Origin: Gemmatimonadota bacterium
Lineage (GTDB): Bacteria; Gemmatimonadota; Gemmatimonadetes; Gemmatimonadales; Gemmatimonadaceae
Direction: 5' to 3'
NCBI GenBank assembly: GCA_016218305.1
Contig: JACREJ010000040.1
Span: 1-63,434 of the forward strand
DNA length: 63,434 nt
The notes beneath the pieces are model-generated. The model ran no database searches, was not told the DNA's origin, and was given only the letters and a program-made list of their open reading frames with translations. Positions 47,703-56,446 of this stretch are shown here, piece by piece. How positions within the stretch are numbered: position 1 is the stretch's first letter; each line of letters opens with the position of its first letter. The position numbers were made by a program, and so were the translations under genes.

Positions 47703-47820
47703 CCTCGAAAGCTCGCCGGGCCGCCGCACCGGAGCAAGCGCAGCACGCGATCGGGCTCCAGACGCACCGCCTGCCACCCCCAATCCCGCGTATGTGCTGG
47801 TCGCTCGGACGCGCCGCGGC

Positions 47821-47828
47821 TACCTTTC
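47821..47828 (+). promoter_or_regulatory. TAnnTTTG-like promoter motif before the ECF sigma gene
   Basis: TACCTTTC ends 11 bases before the ATG at 47840, identical to the octamer before the PilB gene. If used, the leader would be only a few bases long, and no Shine-Dalgarno sequence is present in it. Confidence 0.4.
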
Positions 47829-47839
47829 CGCCGCTGCGC

Positions 47840-48442
47840 ATGGCACCCGCCCTCGACCTTCCCAACCTTCCCGACGCCGACGTCGCCCGCCTGGCCCAAC
47901 AGGGGCGGGAGGCGGCGTTTCGGGAGCTCGTGCGCCGCTATGAACGGCCCGTTTTTTCGCTCGTCTTCCGCATGGTGCGGGACAGCGCGGTGGCCGAGGA
48001 CCTGGCCCAGGACACGTTCATCAAGGTCCTGAACCACGTCGACAAGTACCGCCCCGAGTTCAAGTTCTCGAGTTGGCTGTTCAAGATCGCCAACAACGTC
48101 GCCATCGATCACCTCCGGCGCCGGCAGCTGGACACGATCTCCATGGACGGGTCGCCGAACGCCGCCACCGCCGCCGACGTCGAGGCCACGTCCTTCGACA
48201 TCGCGGACAAGTCCGAGTCGGCCCTCGAGATCATGGAAGCCAAGGAGCTGGGCTCGGCCATCGAGCGGGCCATCGGCGCGCTCCGGCCCGAGTACCGGGC
48301 CTGCATCATGCTGCGCCACGTCGAGGGCCGCTCCTACGAGGAAATCGCGGCCACCCTCGACCTGCCGCTCGGCACTGTGAAGACCTACATCCACCGCGCC
48401 CGGCACCAACTGCGGGAGGCCCTGGAGCACCTCAGGGAGTGA
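47840..48442 (+). CDS. ECF (sigma-70 group 4) RNA polymerase sigma factor
   Basis: The 200-aa sigma factor has region 2 (VFSLVFRMVRDSAVAEDLAQDTFIKV through SSWLFKIANNVAIDHLRRR, about 33-100) and region 4 (RPEYRACIMLRHVEGRSYEEIAATLDLPLGTVKTYIHRAR, about 150-190). There is no C-terminal extension. The next gene is a zinc-finger anti-sigma, so it is presumably held inactive at the membrane until an envelope or redox signal. The ATG at 47840 is chosen because region 2 begins soon after. Confidence 0.93.
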   Translation: MAPALDLPNLPDADVARLAQQGREAAFRELVRRYERPVFSLVFRMVRDSAVAEDLAQDTFIKVLNHVDKYRPEFKFSSWLFKIANNVAIDHLRRRQLDTISMDGSPNAATAADVEATSFDIADKSESALEIMEAKELGSAIERAIGALRPEYRACIMLRHVEGRSYEEIAATLDLPLGTVKTYIHRARHQLREALEHLRE

Positions 48443-48515
48443 CCGCCGCCGGCCGGGACTCACCCCCTTTGAAACCCGTTCTGCGTAGACCACGTAAGGC
48501 ACGACAGGAGGACCA

Positions 48516-49106
48516 GTGCAACACCGTCATCTGCTATCCAACGAAATCGACCTGCTGCTCGATGGCGAAGCCGGATTCGGCGTCGCCCCGCTGCGCGCGC
48601 ATGTCGATGAATGCGCCGATTGCCGGGCGCGCCTCGACGAGGCGCGACTGGTCGCCGACGCGTTGGAACGCCTCCCGCACCTCGCTCCGCGCACCGGATT
48701 CACCGAGCGCGTCCTGAGCCGGGTGCAGATCGTCGAGCCCTGGCACGTGGCCGCGCTCAACTCCGCCCGTCGCTTCGTGCCGGAGTCGCGTCCACTGCGC
48801 GCCGTCGCACTGGCGACCGTGGGGCTCACGTCGGTGGCCATCTCGGCCAGCGCGGTGTGGATCGCCCTGAGCGCCAACCTCACCGTCGGCTCGGCGACCG
48901 TCGTGACCGGACGCATGCGGACCGCGCTCGTGGCGGGGTTCCAGCAGGCGCTCGAGGCGGTGCTCGGGGCCAGCGCGACGCAGGCCCTGCAGGCGAACGG
49001 TTCGGTGGCCATGGCCGCCGCCGGCGTCGCCCTGCTCGCTGCCATCGGCGCCGCCGCCCTCGGATTCCGCGCCCTCGCGTCAGCCTCCCGCCAGCGCGGG
49101 AGCTGA
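48516..49106 (+). CDS. Membrane anti-sigma factor with zinc-finger domain
   Basis: The 196-aa protein has an N-terminal H-x3-C-x2-C motif in HVDECADC (about 29-36), the anti-sigma zinc site. Two hydrophobic segments follow (about 98-120 and 150-185), the second Ala-rich. GTG at 48516 is preceded by a very good CAGGAGG at about 48505-48511, in contrast to the sigma gene. It presumably sequesters the adjacent ECF sigma. Confidence 0.83.
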   Translation: MQHRHLLSNEIDLLLDGEAGFGVAPLRAHVDECADCRARLDEARLVADALERLPHLAPRTGFTERVLSRVQIVEPWHVAALNSARRFVPESRPLRAVALATVGLTSVAISASAVWIALSANLTVGSATVVTGRMRTALVAGFQQALEAVLGASATQALQANGSVAMAAAGVALLAAIGAAALGFRALASASRQRGS

Positions 49107-49108
49107 CC

Positions 49109-50227
49109 ATGCGCCGTGTCCTGATGGCGGCCGTCGCGCTCGTCGCGATCGGTGGCCCCTCTCGCGTGCATGCCCAGCAGGCTCCCGTGCCGCCGTCCGC
49201 CGCGGCTCGCGACTCACTGACGCCGATCCTCGACAGCGTGCGGGCAACCTCCGCCGGTCGCGCTCTGCCCTCCATTGACCGCTTCACCTGGGGCGACCTC
49301 TCGATTCCCGCCGGCGAGACGGTGGCAGGCCCCGTGGCTGCCGCGCGCGGCACCGTGAACGTTCGCGGGCTGGTGAATGGCGACGTCTTCGCTGTGGGCG
49401 GAGACGTCGTCGTGCATGCGGGAGGTGAAGTGACCGGTTCCGCCCTCGCCCTGCAGGGCAAGGTGATCGTGAATGGCGGTCGCGTCGGGGGCGAGATGCG
49501 GGCCGTCGCGCCGTTCGGCGCCGCCGCCGCCCAGGCGGAGCCACGGCTCACCGGATCAGCGGCCGTGATGCACGCGCTCAAGATCTCCGCGGGCTGGCTC
49601 GTCGTCGTGCTGCTCGTCGGGCTCGGCGTGATCGTCTTTTCCGGCGCGCAGCTCGAAGCGGTCGTGCAGGCGCTCGAAAACCGCTTCTCCACCGCCTTCT
49701 TCGTTGGCGTCGCCGCGCAGGTTGGCGCGGTCCCGCTCCTCGTCCTGCTCTGCCTCACGCTCGCCATCACGATCGTCGGCATCCTGCTCATCCCCTTCGC
49801 CGTCGTCGCCTACATCCTCGGCGTGGCGGGGCTGATCACGCTCGGCGCACTCGCGGCGGCGTCGGTGGCCGGCCACGCGGTGGTGCGCGAGGGACGGAAC
49901 GTGCGCGTGCGCGCCATGCGCTCCATGGTGACCGGCACCCTCCTGCTCATGCTGCCCTGGCTGGCCTCGGCGCTGCTCGTGAACAGCCCCTGGGGCGGCA
50001 TGCTCGCGCGGATCGTCGCGGTGGCAATCACGTGGGTGGCCGCGAGCGCCGGGTTGGGCGCCGCGCTGATGGCGCGGGGCGGTGTGCGGCGCGTGCACCT
50101 GCATGTCGGACATGCGCCAGCGTCACCCGCAGGCTGGCAGACGCCGACGCCCATTGGCGGAATCGTCGCGGCGAGAAGGCCCACCGCAACGCCAACGCCC
50201 TCGTCGCCAAACAGCGCGGCGCACTAG
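49109..50227 (+). CDS. Bactofilin-like polymer-forming domain plus membrane protein
   Basis: The 372-aa protein has a Sec signal (MRRVLMAAVALVAIGGPSRVHA) and a short repetitive beta region (about 58-140; GETVAGPV, GTVNVRGLVNGDVFAVGGDVVVHAGGEVTGSALALQGKVIVNG) like the stacked turns of bactofilins. Four to five membrane segments follow (about 158-330) and a basic Pro/Thr-rich tail. It is probably an envelope scaffold under control of the preceding sigma/anti-sigma pair, inferred from the 2-bp spacing. Confidence 0.75.
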   Translation: MRRVLMAAVALVAIGGPSRVHAQQAPVPPSAAARDSLTPILDSVRATSAGRALPSIDRFTWGDLSIPAGETVAGPVAAARGTVNVRGLVNGDVFAVGGDVVVHAGGEVTGSALALQGKVIVNGGRVGGEMRAVAPFGAAAAQAEPRLTGSAAVMHALKISAGWLVVVLLVGLGVIVFSGAQLEAVVQALENRFSTAFFVGVAAQVGAVPLLVLLCLTLAITIVGILLIPFAVVAYILGVAGLITLGALAAASVAGHAVVREGRNVRVRAMRSMVTGTLLLMLPWLASALLVNSPWGGMLARIVAVAITWVAASAGLGAALMARGGVRRVHLHVGHAPASPAGWQTPTPIGGIVAARRPTATPTPSSPNSAAH

Positions 50228-50293
50228 CGACTGGGTTCACTGAGCTTCCCGGCCGCGGCCACGCCCTATCGGCCGCGCCCGCGGCGCATCGCC

Positions 50294-51043
50294 CTAGGCG
50301 TCGCGCCGCAGCGTCACCGGTGTGCCGCGGCCAATGCCGAGCGTGCGGGCCGCGTTCCCGCCGCGCACGGCCACCTCGAGCAGGCCGTGCGACCCGACAA
50401 GCGCGAGCAGTTCACCCTCGGTGACGTCGCCGTAGGTGCGCATGATGCGCAGCAGCTTGCCGGCGATCTCCACGGCGCCTTCACCGCGACCGGTCAGGTT
50501 GGTGATCAAATTGCCGAAGCGGTCGACGCCCAGCACCACGCCATCCTGCCCGCCGTCGGGGCGGCGCTGCGCCTCGGGAGTCCGCCGCAGCGCTGCGTCG
50601 CTGTAGGGCGTGCCCAGCGTGTCGAATTCCTCGCCGCGGAGCAGCCGAACAGCCGCGGGGGCAAACACGTCGCGCCCGTGGAACGTGGGCGCCGCGCCGT
50701 GCGGGATGTCGAGCGCCACGGCCCGCGCCCCCGGCACCAGCATGGCGGGCGAGAGCACACCGTTGTCGGGGCCGACGGCAAACCGCCCCTCGCTCTCAAT
50801 CGCGAGCGCCTTCCGCGCCGTGCCCACCGCCGGATCGACCACGACGATGTGCACGGTGCGCTCGGGAAAGCGGCGCCAGTAGCGCGCGAAGGTCAGCCGG
50901 GCGAACTCGATGTCCTGCGCGGGAACGTCATGCGAAATGTCCACCAACTGGGTGGCCGGCGCACCGGAGAGCAGCACGCCCTTCATCTCGGCGACGTAGC
51001 CGTCGGCCGTGCCGAAATCGGTGAGCAGGGTAGCGAGGGGCAT
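50294..51043 (-). CDS. SAM hydrolase/SAM hydroxide adenosyltransferase (DUF62)
   Basis: The 249-aa enzyme of the fluorinase-like family splits S-adenosylmethionine using water. It has the N-terminal LLTDFGTADGYVAEMKG, VDISHDVPAQDI, VVDPAVGT, the active-site GPDNGVLSP and the C-terminal GVDRFGNLITNL. Its role in metabolism is uncertain. It stands alone on the minus strand, convergent with the bactofilin-like gene. Confidence 0.9.
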   Translation of the reverse strand: MPLATLLTDFGTADGYVAEMKGVLLSGAPATQLVDISHDVPAQDIEFARLTFARYWRRFPERTVHIVVVDPAVGTARKALAIESEGRFAVGPDNGVLSPAMLVPGARAVALDIPHGAAPTFHGRDVFAPAAVRLLRGEEFDTLGTPYSDAALRRTPEAQRRPDGGQDGVVLGVDRFGNLITNLTGRGEGAVEIAGKLLRIMRTYGDVTEGELLALVGSHGLLEVAVRGGNAARTLGIGRGTPVTLRRDA

Positions 51044-51110
51044 GGGCGCAAATTGCAGGGTCAGCAGGCGCGCACAAGGGCGTGCCGTCTCCCTTTTACT
51101 CGCTCCGCGC

Positions 51111-52211
51111 CTACTTCGCTGAGAGCTTCCCCGCGACCGCGATCAGCTGCCTCGCGGCGCTGCACGACGGGTCTGCCACGACGATGGGGCGACCTGTGTC
51201 GCCCCCCTCACCCACCGGAGGATAGAGCGGCACCTGCCCGAGGAGCGGCACGCCCAACTCGTCGGCGAGCCGCTGGCCGCCCCCGGAGCCGAAGATCGCC
51301 ATCGGCTTGCCGGTGTCCGGCGACTCGAACCAGCTCATGTTCTCGACGATCCCCAGCACGGGCACGCCGACGCGCTCGAACATCTTGGCGCCGCGCAGCG
51401 CGTCGCCCACGGCCACTTCCTGCGGCGTCGTGACGATCACCGCACCCTCGATCTTCGCCGCCTGCACCAGCGACAGCTGGGCGTCGCCCGTGCCGGGCGG
51501 CATGTCCACGAAGAGGTAGTCGAGCTGACCCCAGTCCACGTCGCGCAGGAACTGCGTGATGATCTTCATCACGATGGGGCCGCGCCAGATGGCGGGCTGG
51601 TCGCGCTCGATGAGGAAGCCAAGCGAGATCACCTTGATGCCATGCGCCTCGAGCGGCATGATCTTCTCGTTCTCCACCGCCGGCGGCGCGTTGACGCCGA
51701 GCATCAGCGGCAGGTTCGGGCCGTAGATGTCGGCGTCGAGAATGCCGACGCGCTTCCCCTGCTGGGCGAGCGCCACGGCCAGGTTCACGGTGACGGTCGA
51801 CTTGCCGACGCCGCCCTTGCCGGACGAGACGGCGACGATGCGCCCGAGGTGCGGATAGGCGATCGGCTGTGGGGCCGACGGCTGCTGCGCAGAACTTGGC
51901 TGGCTCATCACCGGCAGGGTGCGCGGCTGCCGCGCCGTGGGTCCCGCATCGGGTGTGACAGTCACCTGCACCGCGTCGCGGACGTCCACGTGCACCGCCG
52001 TGACACCATCCACCTTCTCGACGGCCTGGCGCACCGTGCGGGCCAGCGTCGCGTCGTCAGCGGACGCGAGGCGCAGTTCGAGGCGCACCTTGCCCTCGAG
52101 CGTGACGCCGATGTTGGCCACCTGTTCGCTCGACACCAGGTCTTCGCCGGTGCGAGGGTTCACGATCTGCTGCAGCGCGGCGGAAACACGCGCGGTGAGA
52201 GCTTGGGACAT
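51111..52211 (-). CDS. Mrp/ApbC-type Fe-S carrier P-loop ATPase lacking the CxxC motif
   Basis: The 366-aa ATPase has an N-terminal MIP18/DUF59 domain (about 5-85), a Pro/Gln linker, the deviant Walker A SSGKGGVGKST (about 135-145), DIYGPNLPLMLG and FVDMPPGTGDAQLSL. In Mrp/ApbC proteins, ENMS is followed by a CxxC that holds the bridging Fe-S cluster. Here the text is ENMSWFESPDTGK with no cysteine, so cluster transfer must differ or be lost. The ATG at 52211 gives the canonical N-terminus. Confidence 0.87.
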   Translation of the reverse strand: MSQALTARVSAALQQIVNPRTGEDLVSSEQVANIGVTLEGKVRLELRLASADDATLARTVRQAVEKVDGVTAVHVDVRDAVQVTVTPDAGPTARQPRTLPVMSQPSSAQQPSAPQPIAYPHLGRIVAVSSGKGGVGKSTVTVNLAVALAQQGKRVGILDADIYGPNLPLMLGVNAPPAVENEKIMPLEAHGIKVISLGFLIERDQPAIWRGPIVMKIITQFLRDVDWGQLDYLFVDMPPGTGDAQLSLVQAAKIEGAVIVTTPQEVAVGDALRGAKMFERVGVPVLGIVENMSWFESPDTGKPMAIFGSGGGQRLADELGVPLLGQVPLYPPVGEGGDTGRPIVVADPSCSAARQLIAVAGKLSAK

Positions 52212-52270
52212 GGAGTTCTCGGGCTGGGGGAGCGGAGTGCGCCCTGAAGGATACCGGAAGGGAGGTGGGT

Positions 52271-52310
52271 GATGGTAGACGGTCGAAGGTAGACGGTGGA
52301 CGGTGGAGGG
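52271..52310. repeat. Heptamer element E (GGTAGAC arm)
   Basis: Units of GATGGTAGACGGT, GGTAGACGGTGGACGGTGG in one orientation lie upstream of the Mrp gene. The matching inverted arm is not clear; the following 95 bp to the pilX-like stop are C- and T-rich with short CTCC repeats and no gene. Confidence 0.65.
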
Positions 52311-52409
52311 CGGAATTGGAAAGGGAGGCCTCTCGGCCCCCCTCTCCTCCTTGCTCCACTCCTCCCCCTTCACCAAGCCCCTGCCCCCCTCCTCCTCCCC
52401 TTCACTCGC

Positions 52410-53570
52410 CTAGTACGTCTTGAAGTTGTTCGTCCACGTGTTCCGGTAGACTCGCATCGAACCGAGCGCGGCGGTGGCAGCCGATACGTTGCACGAGTTG
52501 TACAGGAAGGCCTTGGTACCGTTCAGGTCGTTGATGTCCGACGGCAGTGGCGTCACGCCGAGTTGCGTGTTGAGGCCGGCCACCGAGGCGCCCGACACGC
52601 GATTGGAACCGTTGGTCCGAATGCGCCCGCCGACGAGCAGAATGCCGTCCCAGCCGGCCGTGTTGCCGTTGAGCCGGATGTCGTCCTGCACGATGAGCAT
52701 GCCGCGGCCGAAGTAGTTGAGGACGAACTCGTTGCCGCCGTTCGGCGGACCGTTGGACACGAAGATCACGGGAAAGGCCGTCGGGTTCGCGGTGAACCAG
52801 GCGGTCGTCGGAAAGCCATTCCCCTGCCAGTCCGACGTGAAGTCGGCGGTGATGGCCGTGCCGTTGTAAATGGCTGGCCAGTCAATGGGCGACGCCGCCG
52901 CCGCAGCGGCCGGCGTCGCGCCGATGCTCTGCACCAACGGCGGGCCACCGGCCAGCGGGGCAAGGGAGCCGTCGTACCCCGGGCCGCCGTCCGCCGCCGT
53001 CGTCGGCACGGCAACGGCGGGAAGCGTGGCGGTCGCGCCGCACTCGTCCACGCCGCTGATGGCGCCAGCCGCGCCGGCCTTGTCCGTGCCGTTGTACCCG
53101 GTGAGCGCGCTCTGCACCGTCATGGTCGCGTTGAGCCACGTGGCGAGCGCCGTGACGGTGTACTCGGCCGAGGGTGCGCCCGCCACTCCCGAGCGCGAGA
53201 CGACCGCGTGGGAACGCAGATAGTACAGGGCGGGAATGGTGGCGCCGCTCGCCGGACGCAGGCGCGTGGTCGTCACATCGTAGTAGCCACCCGAGAAGGT
53301 GACGCGTACGGAGTCCGATGCCCCCGGCTGGCCCGTCAAGCCCAGTGCCGCGCGGTCGGCCGTCACGCGCTGCAAGCCCGTCTCGGCATACGTCTGCGCC
53401 AGCACCGTTGACTTGCCCGCGTCGTCCAGGGCCCGCTCACCGCGCGCCAGCGCGACGCCGCCCGCAAAGCTGGCCGAGAGGACCAGCAGTACGACGATCA
53501 CCATGGGCAGCGCCATGCCGTGGCGCTGCCGCATCCCGTGCCCGTGCCCCTGCCTGCAGTTCGTGCGCAT
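52410..53570 (-). CDS. PilX-like minor pilin/pilus assembly protein
   Basis: The 386-aa protein has a short basic N-terminus with HGMALPMVIVVLLVLSASFAGGVALARGER (about 18-45), the hydrophobic helix found in PilX/GspK-like proteins. The glutamate of the prepilin motif is not obvious. A large Ala/Thr/Asn-rich extracytoplasmic part follows, with Cys residues near 164 and 367. It is the last gene of the pilin run; its ATG shares the final stop-codon base of the PilW-like gene. Confidence 0.72.
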   Translation of the reverse strand: MRTNCRQGHGHGMRQRHGMALPMVIVVLLVLSASFAGGVALARGERALDDAGKSTVLAQTYAETGLQRVTADRAALGLTGQPGASDSVRVTFSGGYYDVTTTRLRPASGATIPALYYLRSHAVVSRSGVAGAPSAEYTVTALATWLNATMTVQSALTGYNGTDKAGAAGAISGVDECGATATLPAVAVPTTAADGGPGYDGSLAPLAGGPPLVQSIGATPAAAAAASPIDWPAIYNGTAITADFTSDWQGNGFPTTAWFTANPTAFPVIFVSNGPPNGGNEFVLNYFGRGMLIVQDDIRLNGNTAGWDGILLVGGRIRTNGSNRVSGASVAGLNTQLGVTPLPSDINDLNGTKAFLYNSCNVSAATAALGSMRVYRNTWTNNFKTY

Positions 53571-54409
53571 TAGTCCACCCTGTTGCGGAAGAAGATCGCC
53601 GTCTTGATGCTCGCCGTCTCTGGATTCGACTGGCCGCTGGTACGCGTCGGGCTCTGCGCGTCGAGCATCAGCTCGACCCCGCGGATGTTCGCCAGCGTCG
53701 GCACGGCGGTTTGCGCCGTGTCGGCAAACAGGTTGTAGAACCGGAACTTCGCCGACGTGTCGAATGGCGCGAGGAGCTCTTCGTAGGTCCCGTTGGCGAC
53801 GCGGCGGAAGAGCCCGCGCTTGCCCGAGAAGAGTCCCGACGATGCGAACTTGTACGTGACTTCCTGGTACAGGAACACCGGGGAGCCGGCCGTGGCCGTG
53901 GCCGTCGGCGAGAGCGCGCGATACCCGCCGTTCGTCGGGGCCGTGATGTCCACCGGCGACGCCGTGCAATTGGTCGCAGTGCCGGCGGTCGGCGCGGACG
54001 AGGCCGACGTGTAGGAGTACGTGCCTGCCGCCGTGGTGTCCTTGATGGCGTACCCCGCGTACGAGGCCATGGCGAACATGGCCGAGTCGTACGGCAGGTA
54101 CATGATGGTGCTGTTCGAACAGAACACGCCCCACATGATCGGCATACGCACGCGAATGGAGTCGTTCGAAGCGGCCACCACGCCGTTGTCGGCCTGCACC
54201 ATCGCGAGTTCCGTCTGGATGATGTTGCGGGCGTTGCGCGTCACCGACCGGGCGTCCTTCTGGCCGGCGAGGCGCGAGTAGAAGCGGGTCTGGCTCATCA
54301 GCATGCGGCCCGCCGCCACGCCGATGATGCCCACCAGCACGATGGTGATGAGCAGTTCGATGAGCGAGAAGCCGCGTCGGGCGCGAAGGCGCGTGCGAGA
54401 CGTCGTCAT
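53570..54409 (-). CDS. PilW-like minor pilin
   Basis: The 279-aa protein has a type III prepilin signal. The cleavage motif RRGFSLIELLITIVLVGIIG (about 11-30) puts Phe at +1 and Glu at +5, followed by a hydrophobic helix. The extracellular part is Thr/Ala/Ser-rich with a Cys pair (FCSNS and NCTAS). Minor pilins of this type prime pilus assembly and can bind substrates. It overlaps the PilV-like gene's end by 4 bp. Confidence 0.87.
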   Translation of the reverse strand: MTTSRTRLRARRGFSLIELLITIVLVGIIGVAAGRMLMSQTRFYSRLAGQKDARSVTRNARNIIQTELAMVQADNGVVAASNDSIRVRMPIMWGVFCSNSTIMYLPYDSAMFAMASYAGYAIKDTTAAGTYSYTSASSAPTAGTATNCTASPVDITAPTNGGYRALSPTATATAGSPVFLYQEVTYKFASSGLFSGKRGLFRRVANGTYEELLAPFDTSAKFRFYNLFADTAQTAVPTLANIRGVELMLDAQSPTRTSGQSNPETASIKTAIFFRNRVD

Positions 54410-54834
54410 GAGAGCGGACTCCCCTCGTAGCGCTTGGCGCGCGTGAGCACCACGGTGTCCGGCTTTATGGCGGCATCACTCGGCGTCAGGATGAGCGTGA
54501 CCGTGCGGGAGTTGCCGGAACCCGTCACCGTGACGACGCGCGTGTTCGGGAAGGTGCCGGTGGTGGTGGTGAAGGTGCCCGCCCGGCCCGAGAGCGAGTC
54601 AAACGGCACCGCCATGAGACGGTTCACGTACTCGGCGATGGCCGCCGACCGTGCGGCGCCCTTGCTGATGGTCTTCATGCGCGCGGCGTAGCGCAGCGTC
54701 ACCGCGGCGTACGACGTGGCCACCGCGGCGAAGATGATCATCGCCACCATGATCTCGGCAAGGCCGGCGCCGCGGCGCGGGCGCGAGCGGGGTACGGGAG
54801 TGGCGAGGACGCCACGATCCGAGGGCTGCATCAT
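54406..54834 (-). CDS. PilV-like minor pilin
   Basis: The 142-aa protein has a prepilin-type N-terminus, RRGAGLAEIMVAMIIFAAVATSY (about 20-43). Cleavage after Gly leaves Glu at +5; the +1 residue is Ala instead of Phe. The rest is a short beta-rich domain (TVTGSGNSRTVTLILTPSD). ATGATG at 54834 and 54831 offers two starts overlapping the preceding stop. Confidence 0.8.
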   Translation of the reverse strand: MMQPSDRGVLATPVPRSRPRRGAGLAEIMVAMIIFAAVATSYAAVTLRYAARMKTISKGAARSAAIAEYVNRLMAVPFDSLSGRAGTFTTTTGTFPNTRVVTVTGSGNSRTVTLILTPSDAAIKPDTVVLTRAKRYEGSPLS

Positions 54835-55295
54835 GATTTCGTCACCAGGCCGGCCCGCGTCGCCGAGACCGTGCGCGTGAACGTCCCGTTGCTCACGGTG
54901 ACGGTGACGGCGGCCGTGGCCAGGCCGTTGGGGAAGATCGTGACCCCGTTCGTCGGGGAGAACGTGACGGCCGTCGTCGAGAAGCTCTGGCTCTGGCCGA
55001 GATAGCGGGATTTGAGGACTGTATTCGTCGCGCGGTCCGTGACCGCCAGCACCTTCGTGCTGGTGTTGTACGTGATCGTCACCGGCTTGCGCTCGCGATT
55101 GGCCAGCGAGAACGCGAGCTCGAGATCCACCGCCACGGCGCCCTGCAGCTTGCGGATCCGCTCCTCGGCCACGATGCGGCTGATGCGCGGCATGACCGCC
55201 GCCGCCATGATGCCGATGACGGCCACGACGATCAGCATCTCGATGGCCGTAAAGCCACCGCGCACCGTGCGGCGATGCGTCTTCAGTTGGATCAT
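54831..55295 (-). CDS. FimT/GspH-like minor pilin
   Basis: The 154-aa protein has the motif VRGGFTAIEMLIVVAVIGIMAAAVMPRISRI (about 11-41), a textbook type IV prepilin site with Phe +1 and Glu +5. A GspH-like C-terminal region with many Thr/Ser strands follows. It is the first of four overlapping minor pilin genes and lies 52 bp downstream of the DHH phosphoesterase stop. These pilins likely work with the PilB homologue at 5.7-8.0 kb. Confidence 0.87.
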   Translation of the reverse strand: MIQLKTHRRTVRGGFTAIEMLIVVAVIGIMAAAVMPRISRIVAEERIRKLQGAVAVDLELAFSLANRERKPVTITYNTSTKVLAVTDRATNTVLKSRYLGQSQSFSTTAVTFSPTNGVTIFPNGLATAAVTVTVSNGTFTRTVSATRAGLVTKS

Positions 55296-55347
55296 GCGCG
55301 GCCTCCACTTCCCGGGGCGAAATGGTCCGCCCGCCCTTCCTGCGCCG

Positions 55348-56373
55348 TCAGCTGCGACGGCCAATGAACGCGCGTGCCTGATCGAGCACCCGCGTCCGCA
55401 CCTCGTCGAGCGTCCCGGCGATGAGCGCGCCCGACGCGCGGGCGTGCCCACCACCGCCGAACTGGCGTGCGAGCGCATTGCTGTCCACGTCTCCCACGCT
55501 GCGGAACGACACCTTCACCTTGCCGTGACCGAGGTCACGGAAGAGCAGGGCGAGCCGCGTCCCTTCAATAGATCGCGGGTACTCGGCCACCCCGTCAAGA
55601 TCCTCGGCCGTCACATTGTGACGATCCAGTAATCCGTTGTGCACATCAACCCACGCCAGCCCGTACGCTTCATCGACGCCGAGGGTCTCCAGCGCGTCAC
55701 GGATGAGGGCAATGCGGCCGCGCGGCACCGACGCATAGATGCGCTGGTACATCACCTCGGGATCCACCCCCGCCTGCAGCAGCGCCGCCGCCACGGCGTG
55801 GCAGCGCGGCGAGGTGTTGGCGAACCGGAAGCCCCCCGTGTCGGTGAGCATCGCCGTGTAGATGGCGGTGGCGACGGCCGGTGTCAGCGTGGCGCCCATG
55901 ACCTGCGACACGTCGTAGATCAGCTCGCCGGTGGCGCAGGCCGTGGTGTCGGTGACGTGCAGTGTGCCCGGGGGTTCGTCCCCCGGCAGGTGATGGTCGA
56001 TGACGAGGGGCGGCTTGGGGAGCGCCCGCACGGCGTCGGCCAGGTTGCCGAGCCGCTTCACGTCGCTGATGTCGAGCACGATCAGGCGATCGGCCTTGGC
56101 GAGCGCCTTGGCCCCCTGCGCGCTGCGGTCCTCGATGCCGCCCTCGGTGAGGAGGTAGCGGAACATCGCGGGCCACGGCGTGGGATTCACGATGAAGGCC
56201 TGGATGTCGCGGTGGGCCAGCAGGCCCGCCATCGCCGCCTCGGAGCCGCAGCCGTCGCCGTCGCTGTTGATGTGGGTGCTCAGCGCCACGGTCTGGCCGG
56301 GCGTCAGCTCGGCTAGCAGGCGCTCGATGTCGGCACGCCGGCCGGGGGGAACAGAGAACAGGTCGGTGATCAC
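55348..56373 (-). CDS. DHH/DHHA1 phosphoesterase, NrnA-like nanoRNase/pAp phosphatase
   Basis: The 341-aa enzyme degrades very short RNAs and/or 3'-phosphoadenosine 5'-phosphate. The DHH-domain motifs are HINSDGDGCGSE (about 33-44), VLDISD, the eponymous IDHHLPG (about 125) and TDTTACATGELIY. The DHHA1 nucleic-acid site is FGGGGHARASG near the C-terminus. GTG at 56373 is preferred to GTG at 56415 because the conserved ITDLF starts here and a promoter motif lies at 56429-56436. Confidence 0.88.
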   Translation of the reverse strand: MITDLFSVPPGRRADIERLLAELTPGQTVALSTHINSDGDGCGSEAAMAGLLAHRDIQAFIVNPTPWPAMFRYLLTEGGIEDRSAQGAKALAKADRLIVLDISDVKRLGNLADAVRALPKPPLVIDHHLPGDEPPGTLHVTDTTACATGELIYDVSQVMGATLTPAVATAIYTAMLTDTGGFRFANTSPRCHAVAAALLQAGVDPEVMYQRIYASVPRGRIALIRDALETLGVDEAYGLAWVDVHNGLLDRHNVTAEDLDGVAEYPRSIEGTRLALLFRDLGHGKVKVSFRSVGDVDSNALARQFGGGGHARASGALIAGTLDEVRTRVLDQARAFIGRRS

Positions 56374-56428
56374 GGGCGAACCAAAGGGGGAAATCGATGC
56401 GGCGGCGCCCGTCACTCGGGCGCCGCCG

Positions 56429-56436
56429 CAAAGATA
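56429..56436 (-). promoter_or_regulatory. TAnnTTTG promoter motif before the DHH gene
   Basis: On the minus strand GGTTATCTTTGCGG contains TATCTTTG, an exact match to TAnnTTTG. It lies 56 bp before the GTG at 56373, which supports that start over the one at 56415. Confidence 0.45.
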
Positions 56437-56446
56437 ACCGATTCAC

